Positions 1 through 8,446 of a stretch of 64,000 nt of DNA are shown in pieces. A program made the position numbers and the translations under genes. Position 1 is the stretch's first letter. Each line of letters starts with the position of its first letter. Source of the stretch: Streptomyces sp. NBC_01298 (GTDB lineage Bacteria > Actinomycetota > Actinomycetes > Streptomycetales > Streptomycetaceae); NCBI RefSeq assembly GCF_035978755.1, contig NZ_CP108414.1, forward strand, positions 6,510,001-6,574,000, written 5' to 3'. Below the pieces are notes generated by a model. It ran no database searches, had not been told where the DNA came from, and worked only from the letters and a program-made list of their open reading frames with translations.

Positions 1-212
1 GGTTTGGCAAGTTGTTCGATCAAGCGGCCGTGCGGTTCACCCATCTGTGGCCTCTGTCCCACGTTTGCCCCGTGGACCTGACGAGGTCCGAAACACTCGG
101 ACCACTCTCGCAAGGGGACGCGGGGTTCCTTTGCATCATTTCCACAGAAGCCTCCCCGGTCCGGCCCCACGCCGCGGACCGAAGTCGAGGATCTGCGGGG
201 GGAAAGGCCGAA
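1..212 (+). promoter_or_regulatory. Leader/upstream region of the polysaccharide locus
   Basis: There is no convincing gene in this stretch. It contains two overlapping short hairpins that cannot form together: GGACCT (74-79) with AGGTCC (84-89), and GGTCCG (85-90) with CGGACC (98-103). A strong GGGGGGAAAGG ribosome-binding stretch (about 197-207) precedes the ATG at 213. I could not assign a -10/-35 pair with confidence. The region presumably carries the promoter of the five-gene locus. Confidence 0.35.
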
Positions 213-2237
213 ATGGTCCACAAGAATCGGATGAACAGGCTCGCCGCCGTCTGCCTCGCGGCCGCCATAGCATCCGTGGCGGTACCCGGAGCGTCGGCGC
301 AGGCCGCGGTGACTCCGCGGATCGACCTGCGGGTGCTCGTCGTCGACGACGGCGGGTCCTCGGTCGAGGCGATCACGGCGGAACTCCGCGACACGGGGGT
401 TCCGTACACCCGTGTCGACCTGGGCAGCGGCAGCCGCCCCGTCGTCAACGCGGCGTTCCTCGCCGATACGGTCGACGGCCGGCCGCGCGCCAAGTTCCAG
501 GGCGTGGTGCTGCCCAACGAGAACCCCTTCGGGGAGGGTTCGGCCGAGATGGCCGCGCTCACCGCGTACGAGACGGCGTACGGGATCCGCCAGGTCGACG
601 CGTACACCTGGGCGCACCCGGGCGTCGGCCTGGAGTACACCGACAACGGAGGCTACAGCGGCACCCTGGACGGCACGCAGGCCGCCGTCACCACCGCCGG
701 CAAGGCCGGCCCCTTCGGCTACCTCGGGGGGCAGGTGGCCTTCGAGGACAACTCGCCGCTGATCCCCGAGAGCTACGGGTTCATGGCCAAGCCGCGCACC
801 GGCTACACCAGCTACCTCGACGCCCCGGTCGGCTCCGGACGGGCCTCGCTCGTCGGCGAGTACACCCACGACGGACGCAGCGAACTGGTCGTCACCTTCG
901 GCTACAACCAGTACCAGCAGCAGTTCCGGCTGCTGGCCCGGGGCATCGTCGAATGGGTCACCCAGGGCGTCCACCTCGGGCAGGAGCGGAGCTACTTCGC
1001 GGTCCACGTCGACGACGTCTTCGCCCCCGACGCCCGCTGGAACAAGGACCTGAACTGCACCCCGGGCGACTACGCCTGCGCCGGCGGCGAGGGCAAGGAG
1101 TCCACGATCCGGATGACGGCCGCCGACGCCGTCTACGCGGCGCAGTGGCAGACGTCCAAGAACTTCAAGCTCGACATGCTCTTCAACGCGGGCGCGGGGG
1201 AGGAGTGGAAGGCCGAGAACGGCAACACCGACGCCCTGACGGCCCAGCTGATCGCCGACCGGGCGAAGTACCGGTGGATGAACCACACCTACACCCACCC
1301 GTTCCTCGGCTGCGTCCAGGACACCACCACCGTCCCGTGGACCTGCACGAAGAACAGTGCCGGCGCGATCAACTACATGAGCCGCGCCGAGATCTCGGCC
1401 CAGATCCGGGACAACAACAACTGGGCCGCCGCCAAGGGCATCACCACCGACCGCACCGAACTGGTCACCGGTGAGCACTCCGGCCTCAAGACCCTCCCGC
1501 AGCAGCCCCAGGACAACCCCAACCTGGCCGGCGCTCTCGCCGACAACGGCGTGAAGTGGGCGGGCAGCGACAACTCCCGCGAGCCCGTGCAGCGGCCCGT
1601 GGGCGCCGCGCTGACCGTCCCCCGGTACCCGATGAACGTGTACTACAACACGGGCACCAACTCCGAGATGGCCGACGAGTACAACTGGATCTACACCAGC
1701 CGCGCCGACGGCGGCAGCGGCATCTGCGAGGACAACCCCGGCACCTCCACCTGCCTGCCGGCCCCGCTCGACGCCGCCGACGGCTACCTGGACTACATCG
1801 TCCCGGCCGAGGCCAGGACCGCCATGCGGCACGTCCTGAACAACGACCCGCGCCCGCACTACGTCCACCAGTCCAACCTCGCCGAGGACCGCACCCTCTA
1901 CCCGGTGCTCAACCAGGTCCTCGACGGCTACCGCGCCCTCTACGCGCCCAGCGCGCCGCTCGTGAACCAGAGCATGAAGGACACCGGCGTCGAGCTCCAG
2001 CGCCGCGCGGCCTGGAACGCGGCCGTCGCCGCCAACCAGGTCACCGCCTACCGCATCGGCAAGGACGTCACCGTCAAGGCGCCCTCCGGAGTCGTGGCCC
2101 CGCTCACCGCGCCCACCGGCACCAAGAAGCAGCTCCTGCTGGGCACCGCCGACTTCGGCACCGCCTACGCCGGCACCCGCTCCGCCTGGACGGCCCCCGA
2201 GCTGCTCCAGAGCGCCGTCACGCTGCACATGCCGTGA
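213..2237 (+). CDS. Secreted Agd3-like (CE18-type) polysaccharide deacetylase
   Basis: This 674-residue protein begins with a signal peptide: basic start, hydrophobic stretch, and a likely cut after ASAQA near residue 30. The sequence resembles the exopolysaccharide deacetylase Agd3 of Aspergillus fumigatus and its bacterial relatives, which remove acetyl groups from N-acetylgalactosamine polymers. The metal-site motifs of a deacetylase fold are visible: HVDD at residues 265-268 (acidic pair) and NHTYTH at 357-362 (His-x3-His). The N-terminal part, before about residue 250, would be the extra domain seen in Agd3. I chose ATG 213 because the GGGGGGAAAGG Shine-Dalgarno stretch sits just upstream; the open frame runs further upstream without a good site. 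It is followed by a pelF gene and two glycoside hydrolase-like genes, which supports a role in modifying an exported amino sugar polymer. The family call is from memory of motifs, not a search. Confidence 0.75.
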   Translation: MVHKNRMNRLAAVCLAAAIASVAVPGASAQAAVTPRIDLRVLVVDDGGSSVEAITAELRDTGVPYTRVDLGSGSRPVVNAAFLADTVDGRPRAKFQGVVLPNENPFGEGSAEMAALTAYETAYGIRQVDAYTWAHPGVGLEYTDNGGYSGTLDGTQAAVTTAGKAGPFGYLGGQVAFEDNSPLIPESYGFMAKPRTGYTSYLDAPVGSGRASLVGEYTHDGRSELVVTFGYNQYQQQFRLLARGIVEWVTQGVHLGQERSYFAVHVDDVFAPDARWNKDLNCTPGDYACAGGEGKESTIRMTAADAVYAAQWQTSKNFKLDMLFNAGAGEEWKAENGNTDALTAQLIADRAKYRWMNHTYTHPFLGCVQDTTTVPWTCTKNSAGAINYMSRAEISAQIRDNNNWAAAKGITTDRTELVTGEHSGLKTLPQQPQDNPNLAGALADNGVKWAGSDNSREPVQRPVGAALTVPRYPMNVYYNTGTNSEMADEYNWIYTSRADGGSGICEDNPGTSTCLPAPLDAADGYLDYIVPAEARTAMRHVLNNDPRPHYVHQSNLAEDRTLYPVLNQVLDGYRALYAPSAPLVNQSMKDTGVELQRRAAWNAAVAANQVTAYRIGKDVTVKAPSGVVAPLTAPTGTKKQLLLGTADFGTAYAGTRSAWTAPELLQSAVTLHMP

Positions 2238-2302
2238 CGCTCCGGGCGCTCTGAAGTTCCGGGCGTTCTGAAGCTCCGGGCACCCTGACGCTCCGGGCGC
2301 CC
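2235..2302 (+). repeat. Four tandem 17-bp repeats starting on the stop codon
   Basis: Four consecutive 17-bp units (2235-2251, 2252-2268, 2269-2285, 2286-2302) share the pattern TGAMGYTCCGGGCRYYC. The first unit begins with the TGA stop of the deacetylase gene, so every unit starts with TGA. A GC-rich hairpin (GCCCGCC 2304-2310 with GGCGGGC 2322-2328) follows directly. The function is unknown; it could be a weak terminator or processing region inside the operon. Confidence 0.8.
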
Positions 2303-2420
2303 GGCCCGCCCTGATCGGCGGGGCGGGCACGCACCAAGACAGCCACGCGTACCACCTAGCGCCGGCGCTCCGCCAACCACGGGCGCCGGCCCCTTTTCCG
2401 TCCTTGGGGGGACACACCGC

Positions 2421-3935
2421 ATGAGCCATGGGCGCCATGTCACCATGCTCACCGAAGGCACTTACCCGCACGTCCACGGGGGCGTCAGCACGTGGTGCGA
2501 CCAACTGGTCCGCGGCATGCCGGAGGTCGACTTCAACGTCATAGCCCTGACCGGCTCCGGACGCGAGCCGGTCACCTGGGAGCTGCCGCGCAACGTCTAC
2601 CGCCACACCAGCGTTCCCCTCTGGGGCGCTCCGCCCGCCCGCAGACTCCGTTCCGGGCTGCGCGGCAAGGCCAAACGCGCGTTCGCCGAGACCTACGAGA
2701 CCTTCCTGCTCTCCCTGCTCGACCCCACGCGCGGCGGATTCTCCGCATCCCTGCGCGAACTGGCCCTGCTGGCCCGCTCCGGGCGGCTCGCCGCGGCCCT
2801 GCGCTCCGAATCGGTGCTGCGCCTGCTGATGACCGTCTGGACCCGCCCCGGCCTGGTCACCGCCACCGCCGAGCCCACCATCCACGACGCGCTCACCGCC
2901 ACCGACCTGCTGGAACACGCACTGCGCCCGCTGTCCGTGCGGATCCCGCCCGACAGCGTCGCGCACGCCGTCAGCAGCGGACTGGCCACCCTCCCCGCGC
3001 TCGCCGCCAAGTACCTCGACGAGGTGCCCTTCCTCCTCACCGAGCACGGCATCTACCTCCGCGAGCGCTACCTCGGCTACCGCAGTGCCGAACAGCGCTG
3101 GCCCGTCAAGGCCCTCATGCTCGGCTTCTACCGCGAGCTCAACACCGAGGGCTACCGCCAGGCCGACCTGATCACCCCGTGCAACCAGTACAACCGCCGC
3201 TGGGAGGAGCGCGGGGGCGCCGACTCCGAGCGGATCCGCACCGTCTACAACGGCGTCGACCCGCACGCCTTCCCCGAAGCCGGTCCCGAACCCGAGGTCC
3301 CCACCCTCAGCTGGTGCGGCCGCATCGACCCCATCAAGGACCTCGAAACCCTCGTCCGCGCCTACGCGTTCATGCGAGAGGAGCTCCCCGCCCTGCGGCT
3401 GCGCCTCTTCGGCCCGGTCCCGGCGGGCTGCGAGGACTACAAGCTCAAGCTGGAGAAGCTGGCCGCCGAACTGGGGGTGAGCGACGGGATCACCTACGAG
3501 GGCCGCATCGAGGACGTGGCCCGCGCCTACGGGGCCGGCTCGATCGTGATGCTCTCCTCCATCAGCGAGGGCTTCCCCTTCTCCATCATCGAGGCCATGT
3601 CCTGCGGCCGCACCACCGTCTCCACGGACGTGGGCGGGGTCCGCGAGGCCGTCGGCGACACCGGACTCGTCGTCCCGCCGCGCGAGCCCGAGACCATGGC
3701 CCGCGCCACCCTCGCCCTGCTCCGCGACGACGAACGCCGCGCGGAACTGGGCCGGATGTCCCGCAAGCGGGTGGTGGAGAAGTTCACGCTCCACCAGTCC
3801 GTGGACGGCTTCCGCCACATCTACCGCGAGCTCGCCGGCCAGCCCGTCCTGCCCGTCCACGCGGGCGACGAGTGGACCCAGCGCCTCGCCGACCCCTGGT
3901 ACAAGGAACTCGCCGCCGACGGGAGCCTGTGGTGA
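2421..3935 (+). CDS. pelF: PelF-type GT4 glycosyltransferase
   Basis: This 504-residue cytosolic glycosyltransferase starts at ATG 2421 behind a GGGGGG site. The N-terminal TEGTYPHVHGGVSTW segment (about residues 11-25) is the PelF signature. In Pseudomonas, PelF is the UDP-sugar-dependent enzyme that polymerises the Pel polysaccharide (N-acetylgalactosamine/glucosamine). Further GT-B features are LTEHGIYLRERY, YNGVDPHAF, GRIDPIKDLETL, and the EX7E motif E383-E391 (EGFPFSIIE) that contacts the donor nucleotide sugar. The length matches PelF (about 500 residues). The stop overlaps the next gene by four bases (GTGA), so the two are translationally coupled. With the membrane protein downstream it would form the synthase-exporter core. 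I see no PelD- or PelE-like gene nearby, so the c-di-GMP control known in Pseudomonas is not apparent here. Confidence 0.88.
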   Translation: MSHGRHVTMLTEGTYPHVHGGVSTWCDQLVRGMPEVDFNVIALTGSGREPVTWELPRNVYRHTSVPLWGAPPARRLRSGLRGKAKRAFAETYETFLLSLLDPTRGGFSASLRELALLARSGRLAAALRSESVLRLLMTVWTRPGLVTATAEPTIHDALTATDLLEHALRPLSVRIPPDSVAHAVSSGLATLPALAAKYLDEVPFLLTEHGIYLRERYLGYRSAEQRWPVKALMLGFYRELNTEGYRQADLITPCNQYNRRWEERGGADSERIRTVYNGVDPHAFPEAGPEPEVPTLSWCGRIDPIKDLETLVRAYAFMREELPALRLRLFGPVPAGCEDYKLKLEKLAAELGVSDGITYEGRIEDVARAYGAGSIVMLSSISEGFPFSIIEAMSCGRTTVSTDVGGVREAVGDTGLVVPPREPETMARATLALLRDDERRAELGRMSRKRVVEKFTLHQSVDGFRHIYRELAGQPVLPVHAGDEWTQRLADPWYKELAADGSLW

Positions 3936-5575
3936 GCGGATCCCTCTGGCTCAAGCCGCCCGGCCCGGACGGGACCTGGGTGCCCGTCGCCCATGCCGCG
4001 GCCACCGGGCGCGGCACGGCGCCCGCCGCCGACCCGGCCGACGCCCTGCCCGGCATCCCCCGGCCGCGCCGCGAAGGACGCGACGGGCCCGAAGGACGCG
4101 AAGCCCGCGACGGACGCGACGGACCGGCCCCCGACCCGATGGACGAACTGGCCGAGCGCCTCGACGTGTTCATCGCCGCCGCCGTCCACCCCGACGAGAT
4201 CGCCGCCGTCCTGGAATCCGACGGCATGACCGACGAGCACATCCGCCTCGCCTACGGGCGCCAGGACTCCTTCGGCCTCGCCGAGGAGCTCTACGCCCGG
4301 GTGCCGCGCTCCTTCCCCGAGCCCGACGAGGTCCCCGACCCCTGGAAGGTGCCCCTCACCGCCTGCCTCCTGCGCGGGGTGATCTTCGCCCTGCCCGGGC
4401 TCGCCTACCTGCTGGGCGCGCCCCTGCTGGACGGACCCAAGGACCGGCTGGGGCTGCCCGCCGGGACGCTCACCCTGCTCGCCGGGGCGCTCATCGGCTG
4501 GGTCTGGGACCAGACCCTGTCCCACCGGGCGTACTCCTGGCTCGGCCTCGGCGACCGGGCCGCCGCCGGGCGGACCCTGCTCGCCGGAGCCCCCGCGGGG
4601 GCCCTCCTGGGCACCGCCGCCGCGCTGGCGGTGCCCGGCGGGCCCCCCTTCTCCTACGCCTTCGCCGCCGGTCAGGCCCTGTACGTCGGGGCCGCCACCG
4701 TCCTGCTCGTCCTCGGGCGGGAGCGCCTGCTGCTGGCCGCGCTCGCGCCGATGGCAGCCGGGGCGCTGCTCTCCCTCCTGGTGGAACTGCCCGTCTCCGT
4801 CCGGGTGTTCCTGCTGACGGCCTCCCTCCTGGCCGCCTGCGGCCTGGCCGCGCGGGAACTGCCGCTGGCCGACGGCCTACGGGCCCTCGCGCTCCGCGTC
4901 CGCGGCTGGACGGAGCACCGGCCGGGCCAGCGGGGCCCGGTGCGCTGGCAGATGCTGCGCGGCGCCGAGGAGGAGTACGCGCCGCGCGGACCCCGGCTCG
5001 GGGACTCCGTCCCCTACGGGGTGTTCGGCCTGGGCACCGGTCTGCTCGTGCTGTACGCCGCCCTGGGGGAGGTCCTCGCCGGCGGCCCCGCCGAGGCGGT
5101 CGCGGCCCCCTCGGCGGTGGCGCTGACCCTCAGCATGGGCCCCGCCGAATGGCTGCTCCACCGGTTCCGCAGCGGCAGCCTCGCCGGGCTGCGGGCGGCC
5201 CGCTCGCCGCGGCAGTTCTGGCTGCGGATGCTCTCCACCCTGGCCCGGTGCCTCGCCACCTACCTGGCGGTGCTGCTGGCCCTCGGCCTCACCGGAACCC
5301 TGCTCTGGCCCGGCGCGCCCGGCCTGACCGGGGTCCGGGTCGCCACCCTGCTGCTGCTCGGCGCCGTGATGTGGACCGGGCTGCTCCTGCAGTCCTTCGG
5401 GGCGGTCCGGCCCGCCGCGGTGGTCTGCGCCTCGGCCGCCGTCGCGCAGAGCCTGGCCCTGCTCCTGGGCCTCGGCCAGCCGCGCGCCGTGCAACTGGCC
5501 GTCGCCGGAGTCGCGGCGCTCGCGCTGGGCACCCTGGTCTGCCTGCTGCTGGGCCGCGCCACGGCCCACCGCTGA
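3932..5575 (+). CDS. Polytopic (about 12 TM) membrane protein, PelG-like by position
   Basis: This 547-residue protein starts at GTG 3932, overlapping the pelF stop. Residues 1 to about 145 are hydrophilic, rich in Pro/Gly/Arg/Asp, and probably cytoplasmic. The remainder contains about 12 hydrophobic segments in two blocks separated by a charged loop (around residues 320-350, WTEHRPGQRGPVRW). PelG in Pseudomonas is a 12-TM MATE-like protein that works with PelF to move the polymer across the membrane. Topology, size and immediate coupling to pelF make this protein the obvious counterpart, but I do not recognise PelG motifs in the residues. The long N-terminal extension is also unlike PelG. 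The exporter role is therefore an inference from context. Confidence 0.6.
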   Translation: MSGSLWLKPPGPDGTWVPVAHAAATGRGTAPAADPADALPGIPRPRREGRDGPEGREARDGRDGPAPDPMDELAERLDVFIAAAVHPDEIAAVLESDGMTDEHIRLAYGRQDSFGLAEELYARVPRSFPEPDEVPDPWKVPLTACLLRGVIFALPGLAYLLGAPLLDGPKDRLGLPAGTLTLLAGALIGWVWDQTLSHRAYSWLGLGDRAAAGRTLLAGAPAGALLGTAAALAVPGGPPFSYAFAAGQALYVGAATVLLVLGRERLLLAALAPMAAGALLSLLVELPVSVRVFLLTASLLAACGLAARELPLADGLRALALRVRGWTEHRPGQRGPVRWQMLRGAEEEYAPRGPRLGDSVPYGVFGLGTGLLVLYAALGEVLAGGPAEAVAAPSAVALTLSMGPAEWLLHRFRSGSLAGLRAARSPRQFWLRMLSTLARCLATYLAVLLALGLTGTLLWPGAPGLTGVRVATLLLLGAVMWTGLLLQSFGAVRPAAVVCASAAVAQSLALLLGLGQPRAVQLAVAGVAALALGTLVCLLLGRATAHR

Positions 5576-5636
5576 GCCCGGCCGCCCCGCCGAGTCACCT
5601 CCGACGCACGTGACCCCGTACGAGAAGAAGGACCTC

Positions 5637-6296
5637 ATGCTCCTGGTGCCCCTCTACGAGCACCCCGCCGACCGCCCCGAATACTGGGAGCGGCTCATCC
5701 GCGCCGCGGGCCGGCTGCACTCCGTGGTGCTCAACCCCGCCAGCGGGCCGGGCGAGGCCCCCGACGAGCGGTTCGCCGCCGTGGCGGAGCGGCTGCGCGG
5801 GGCCGGCGTGCCCGTCCTGGGGTACGCCGACACCGACTACGGGCGCCGCCCGCACGCCGCCGTGGTCCAGGACCTGCTGCGCCACCGCGACTGGTACGCC
5901 ACCGACGGGACCTTCCTGGACCAGGCCGCCTCGGGCCCGGAGTTCCTGCCGCACTACCGGCGGCTCGCCGTCGCGGCGCGGGCCGCCGGAGCCCGTACCG
6001 TCGTCCTCAACCACGGAGTGCACCCGCATCCGGAGTACGCCGAACTCGCCGACCTGCTCGTCACCTTCGAGGGGCCCTGGGACGCCTACCGGGACGCGGC
6101 CGTCCCTCCGTGGACCGCCGACCATCCCGCCCAGCGGTTCTGCCACCTCGTCTACGCCGTCCCGCCGGGCGCCCCGGCCGCCGAACTCGCCGAACGGCTC
6201 GCCGCCCAGCGCGGGGCGGGGGTGCACTGCGCGGTCCCGGGGACCGGCGCGCACCCGTGGGGGACCCTGCCGCACGCCCTGGAGGCCGCCGGATGA
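5637..6296 (+). CDS. Spherulin-4 / GH135-like protein without a signal peptide
   Basis: This 219-residue protein has the spherulin-4 fold signature: LLVPLYEHP at the start, VVLNPASGPG, the G-Y-x-D-T-x-Y-G motif, DWYATDGTFLD, and VVLNHGVHPHPEY followed by LVTFEGPW. The fungal member Sph3 (GH135) cuts galactosaminogalactan. The Glu of TFEG matches a conserved acidic residue of Sph3. The position usually read as Asp-Glu after the beta strand is Asp-Gln here (FLDQ), so activity may be altered. I chose ATG 5637 because GAAGGA lies six bases upstream; GTG 5610 is a longer alternative. Neither start gives a signal peptide, which is odd for a polysaccharide hydrolase. It overlaps the next gene by ATGA. 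Confidence 0.75.
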   Translation: MLLVPLYEHPADRPEYWERLIRAAGRLHSVVLNPASGPGEAPDERFAAVAERLRGAGVPVLGYADTDYGRRPHAAVVQDLLRHRDWYATDGTFLDQAASGPEFLPHYRRLAVAARAAGARTVVLNHGVHPHPEYAELADLLVTFEGPWDAYRDAAVPPWTADHPAQRFCHLVYAVPPGAPAAELAERLAAQRGAGVHCAVPGTGAHPWGTLPHALEAAG

Positions 6297-7162
6297 GACG
6301 CCCGCCCACCCGCCCGCCCACCCGCCCGCCCACCCGCTCGGCCGTCCGGCGCCGCCTGCTGGTCCTCGTACCCCTCCTGCTGCTCGCGGCCTGTACCTCC
6401 GGCCCGGACCGGGACGAGGGGGAGGACCGGCCCGACGACCTCTCGCCCGCCCCCGCGCCGGGGGAGCGCTGGCAGCCGGCTCCCGGGGTCAGCTGGCAGT
6501 GGCAGCTCACCGGGAAGCTCGACACCTCGGTGAAGGCGGCGGTCTACGACATCGACGGGTTCACCACCACCAAGGAGCAGGTCGCCGAGCTGAACGCGGC
6601 CGGCCGCCGGACCGTCTGCTACCTCTCCACCGGTGCCTGGGAGGACTTCCGCCCGGACGCCGCGGCCTTCCCGCCGTCGATGCGCGGGACGGGCAACGGC
6701 TGGGAGGGCGAGCGCTGGCTCGACATCCGGCGGCTCACGGAACTGGAACCGCTGATCGCCAAGCGGTTCGACATGTGCCGGGAGAAGGGCTTCGACGCGG
6801 TCGAGCCGGACAACATGGACGCCTACCGCAACAGGTCCGGCTTCCCGCTCACCGCCGGCGACCAGCTGAAGTACAACCGGCTGATCGCGCGGCTCGCGCA
6901 CGACCGCGGACTGTCGGTCGGCCTCAAGAACGACCTCGACCAGATCCCGGAACTGGTGGCGGACTTCGACTTCGCGGTCAACGAGCAGTGCGCCCAGTAC
7001 GACGAGTGCGGACGGCTCACCCCCTTCATCACGGCGGGCAAGGCGGTCTTCCACGCGGAGTACGAGCTCCCGGCGAGCCGCTTCTGCGCGACGACGACCG
7101 CGCTGAAGCTCAGCTCCCTGGAGAAGAAGTACGATCTGGGCGCCTGGCGGAAGGCCTGCTGA
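6293..7162 (+). CDS. Lipid-anchored GH114-like endo-alpha-1,4-polygalactosaminidase
   Basis: This 289-residue protein starts at ATG 6293, overlapping the previous stop. A basic N-terminus with three PPTR repeats leads into a hydrophobic stretch and the lipobox LLAAC, so it is a predicted lipoprotein on the outer face of the membrane. The body has the GH114 pattern: YDIDGF, then CYLSTGAWEDFRPD, then EPDNMDAY (171-178) and NEQCAQYDEC (230-239). D173 and E231 fall in the motifs holding the two acidic catalytic residues of Ega3 and bacterial polygalactosaminidases. The reaction would be hydrolysis of alpha-1,4-linked galactosamine polymer. As last gene of the locus it may trim or release product, or clear stalled polymer. 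Confidence 0.8.
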   Translation: MRRPPTRPPTRPPTRSAVRRRLLVLVPLLLLAACTSGPDRDEGEDRPDDLSPAPAPGERWQPAPGVSWQWQLTGKLDTSVKAAVYDIDGFTTTKEQVAELNAAGRRTVCYLSTGAWEDFRPDAAAFPPSMRGTGNGWEGERWLDIRRLTELEPLIAKRFDMCREKGFDAVEPDNMDAYRNRSGFPLTAGDQLKYNRLIARLAHDRGLSVGLKNDLDQIPELVADFDFAVNEQCAQYDECGRLTPFITAGKAVFHAEYELPASRFCATTTALKLSSLEKKYDLGAWRKAC

Positions 7163-7193
7163 CCGGCCGCCGGGGGAGGGCCGGGGCGTCCGC

Positions 7194-8417
7194 TCAGCCC
7201 ACCGGGAGGATCGCGTGGACCCGGTAGCCGCCGCCGAAGCGGGGGCCGGCGAAGCAGGAGCCGCCCAGGGCCACGGCCCGTTCGCGCATGCCGAGGAGGC
7301 CGTGTCCGCCGCCGGGGTCGCGGGGCTCCGGCGAGGGATCCGCCGCCGAGCCGCCGTCGTCCAGCACGGTCACCTCCACCGAGCCGCCCACGCGCACCAC
7401 GCTGACCTCGGCGCCGGCCCCCGGGCCCGCGTGCTTGCGGACGTTGGTCAGCGCCTCCTGGATCACCCGGTACGCCGCGAGGTCCACGGCGGCGGGCAGC
7501 GGAACCGCGGCGGCCGGGCCCAGCTGGACGATCACCTTCACCGGGAGCCCGGCGTGCCGGAAGGTGCCCACCAGGTCGTCCAGGACGGCCAGACCGGGCG
7601 CCGGCTCGGTCGGCGCTTCCGGGTCGCCGGACTGGCGCAGCAGTCCGACGGTCGCCCGCAGCTCGTTCAGGGCCGAGCGGCTGGCGTCCCGTACGTGGGC
7701 GAGGGCCTCCTTGGCCTGGTCCGGGCGCTTGTCCATGACGTGCGCGGCCACGCCCGCCTGCACGTTGACCAGGGCGATGTGGTGGGCCACCACGTCGTGC
7801 AGGTCCCGGGCGATCCGCAGCCGCTCCTCGGCGACCCGGCGCCGGGCCTCTTCCTCGCGGGTCCGCTCGGCGCGCTCGGCCCGCTCCTGGATGGCGTCGA
7901 TGAAGGCCCGCCGGCTGCGGACCGCGTCCCCGGCGGCGGCGGCCATGCCGGTCCAGGCGAAGATGCCGAGGTTCTCCTGGGAGTACCAGGGCAGCGGTCC
8001 GGCCAGCATGGCCACGCCCGTCAGCCCGGCCATGGTGAGCAGGCCGAGCCGCCAGGTGGTGGGCCGGTCGGTGCGCGAGGCCACCGTGTACAGGGCGATC
8101 ACCGTGCACATGGCGACGGGCGCCCGCGGTTCCCCGGTGGTCAGTTCCAGCAGCGAGAGCCCGACGGTCACGGCCAGTACGGCGCGCGGCCGTCGGCGCC
8201 GCAGCACCAGGGCGGCGGCGCCGAGCACCATGAGGACGAGCGAGAACGGCTCGGGGGTACGGGTCCCGAAGGTCGGCCCGTACTGCCCGTGCGGGTCGGC
8301 GAAGGACGCGACGACCATGGCGACGAGCGCCCCGAGCGCCAGTACGGCGTCGGTGGCCAGCGGATGGTCCCGCATCCACTGCCGTGTGGGGGCGAGCGGC
8401 CCGAGGTGTGTCGTCAC
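7194..8417 (-). CDS. NarL-type sensor histidine kinase (orphan)
   Basis: This 407-residue membrane kinase carries about five hydrophobic segments in its first 160 residues. A HisKA_3 dimerisation region follows with the phospho-acceptor H207 in RIARDLHDVVAHH. A C-terminal ATPase domain contains AYRVIQEALTNVRKHA (N box), VTVLDDGG and GHGLLGMRERA (G box). It starts at GTG 8417; ATG 8375 is an alternative, and neither has a strong ribosome site. No response regulator adjoins it. The nearest is the NarL-family regulator at 18568-19278, about 10 kb away, which is a plausible but unproven partner. It converges with the GH114 gene with only 31 bp between them. Confidence 0.85.
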   Translation of the reverse strand: MTTHLGPLAPTRQWMRDHPLATDAVLALGALVAMVVASFADPHGQYGPTFGTRTPEPFSLVLMVLGAAALVLRRRRPRAVLAVTVGLSLLELTTGEPRAPVAMCTVIALYTVASRTDRPTTWRLGLLTMAGLTGVAMLAGPLPWYSQENLGIFAWTGMAAAAGDAVRSRRAFIDAIQERAERAERTREEEARRRVAEERLRIARDLHDVVAHHIALVNVQAGVAAHVMDKRPDQAKEALAHVRDASRSALNELRATVGLLRQSGDPEAPTEPAPGLAVLDDLVGTFRHAGLPVKVIVQLGPAAAVPLPAAVDLAAYRVIQEALTNVRKHAGPGAGAEVSVVRVGGSVEVTVLDDGGSAADPSPEPRDPGGGHGLLGMRERAVALGGSCFAGPRFGGGYRVHAILPVG

Positions 8418-8446
8418 CCCGATACGGTACGGCCCCGCGCGCCGGA

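Noticed and set aside
1..7162. Genomic island with tRNA-type attachment sites around the polysaccharide locus
   Set aside because: I see no tRNA, integrase or flanking direct repeat in the window, and base composition is like the neighbours.
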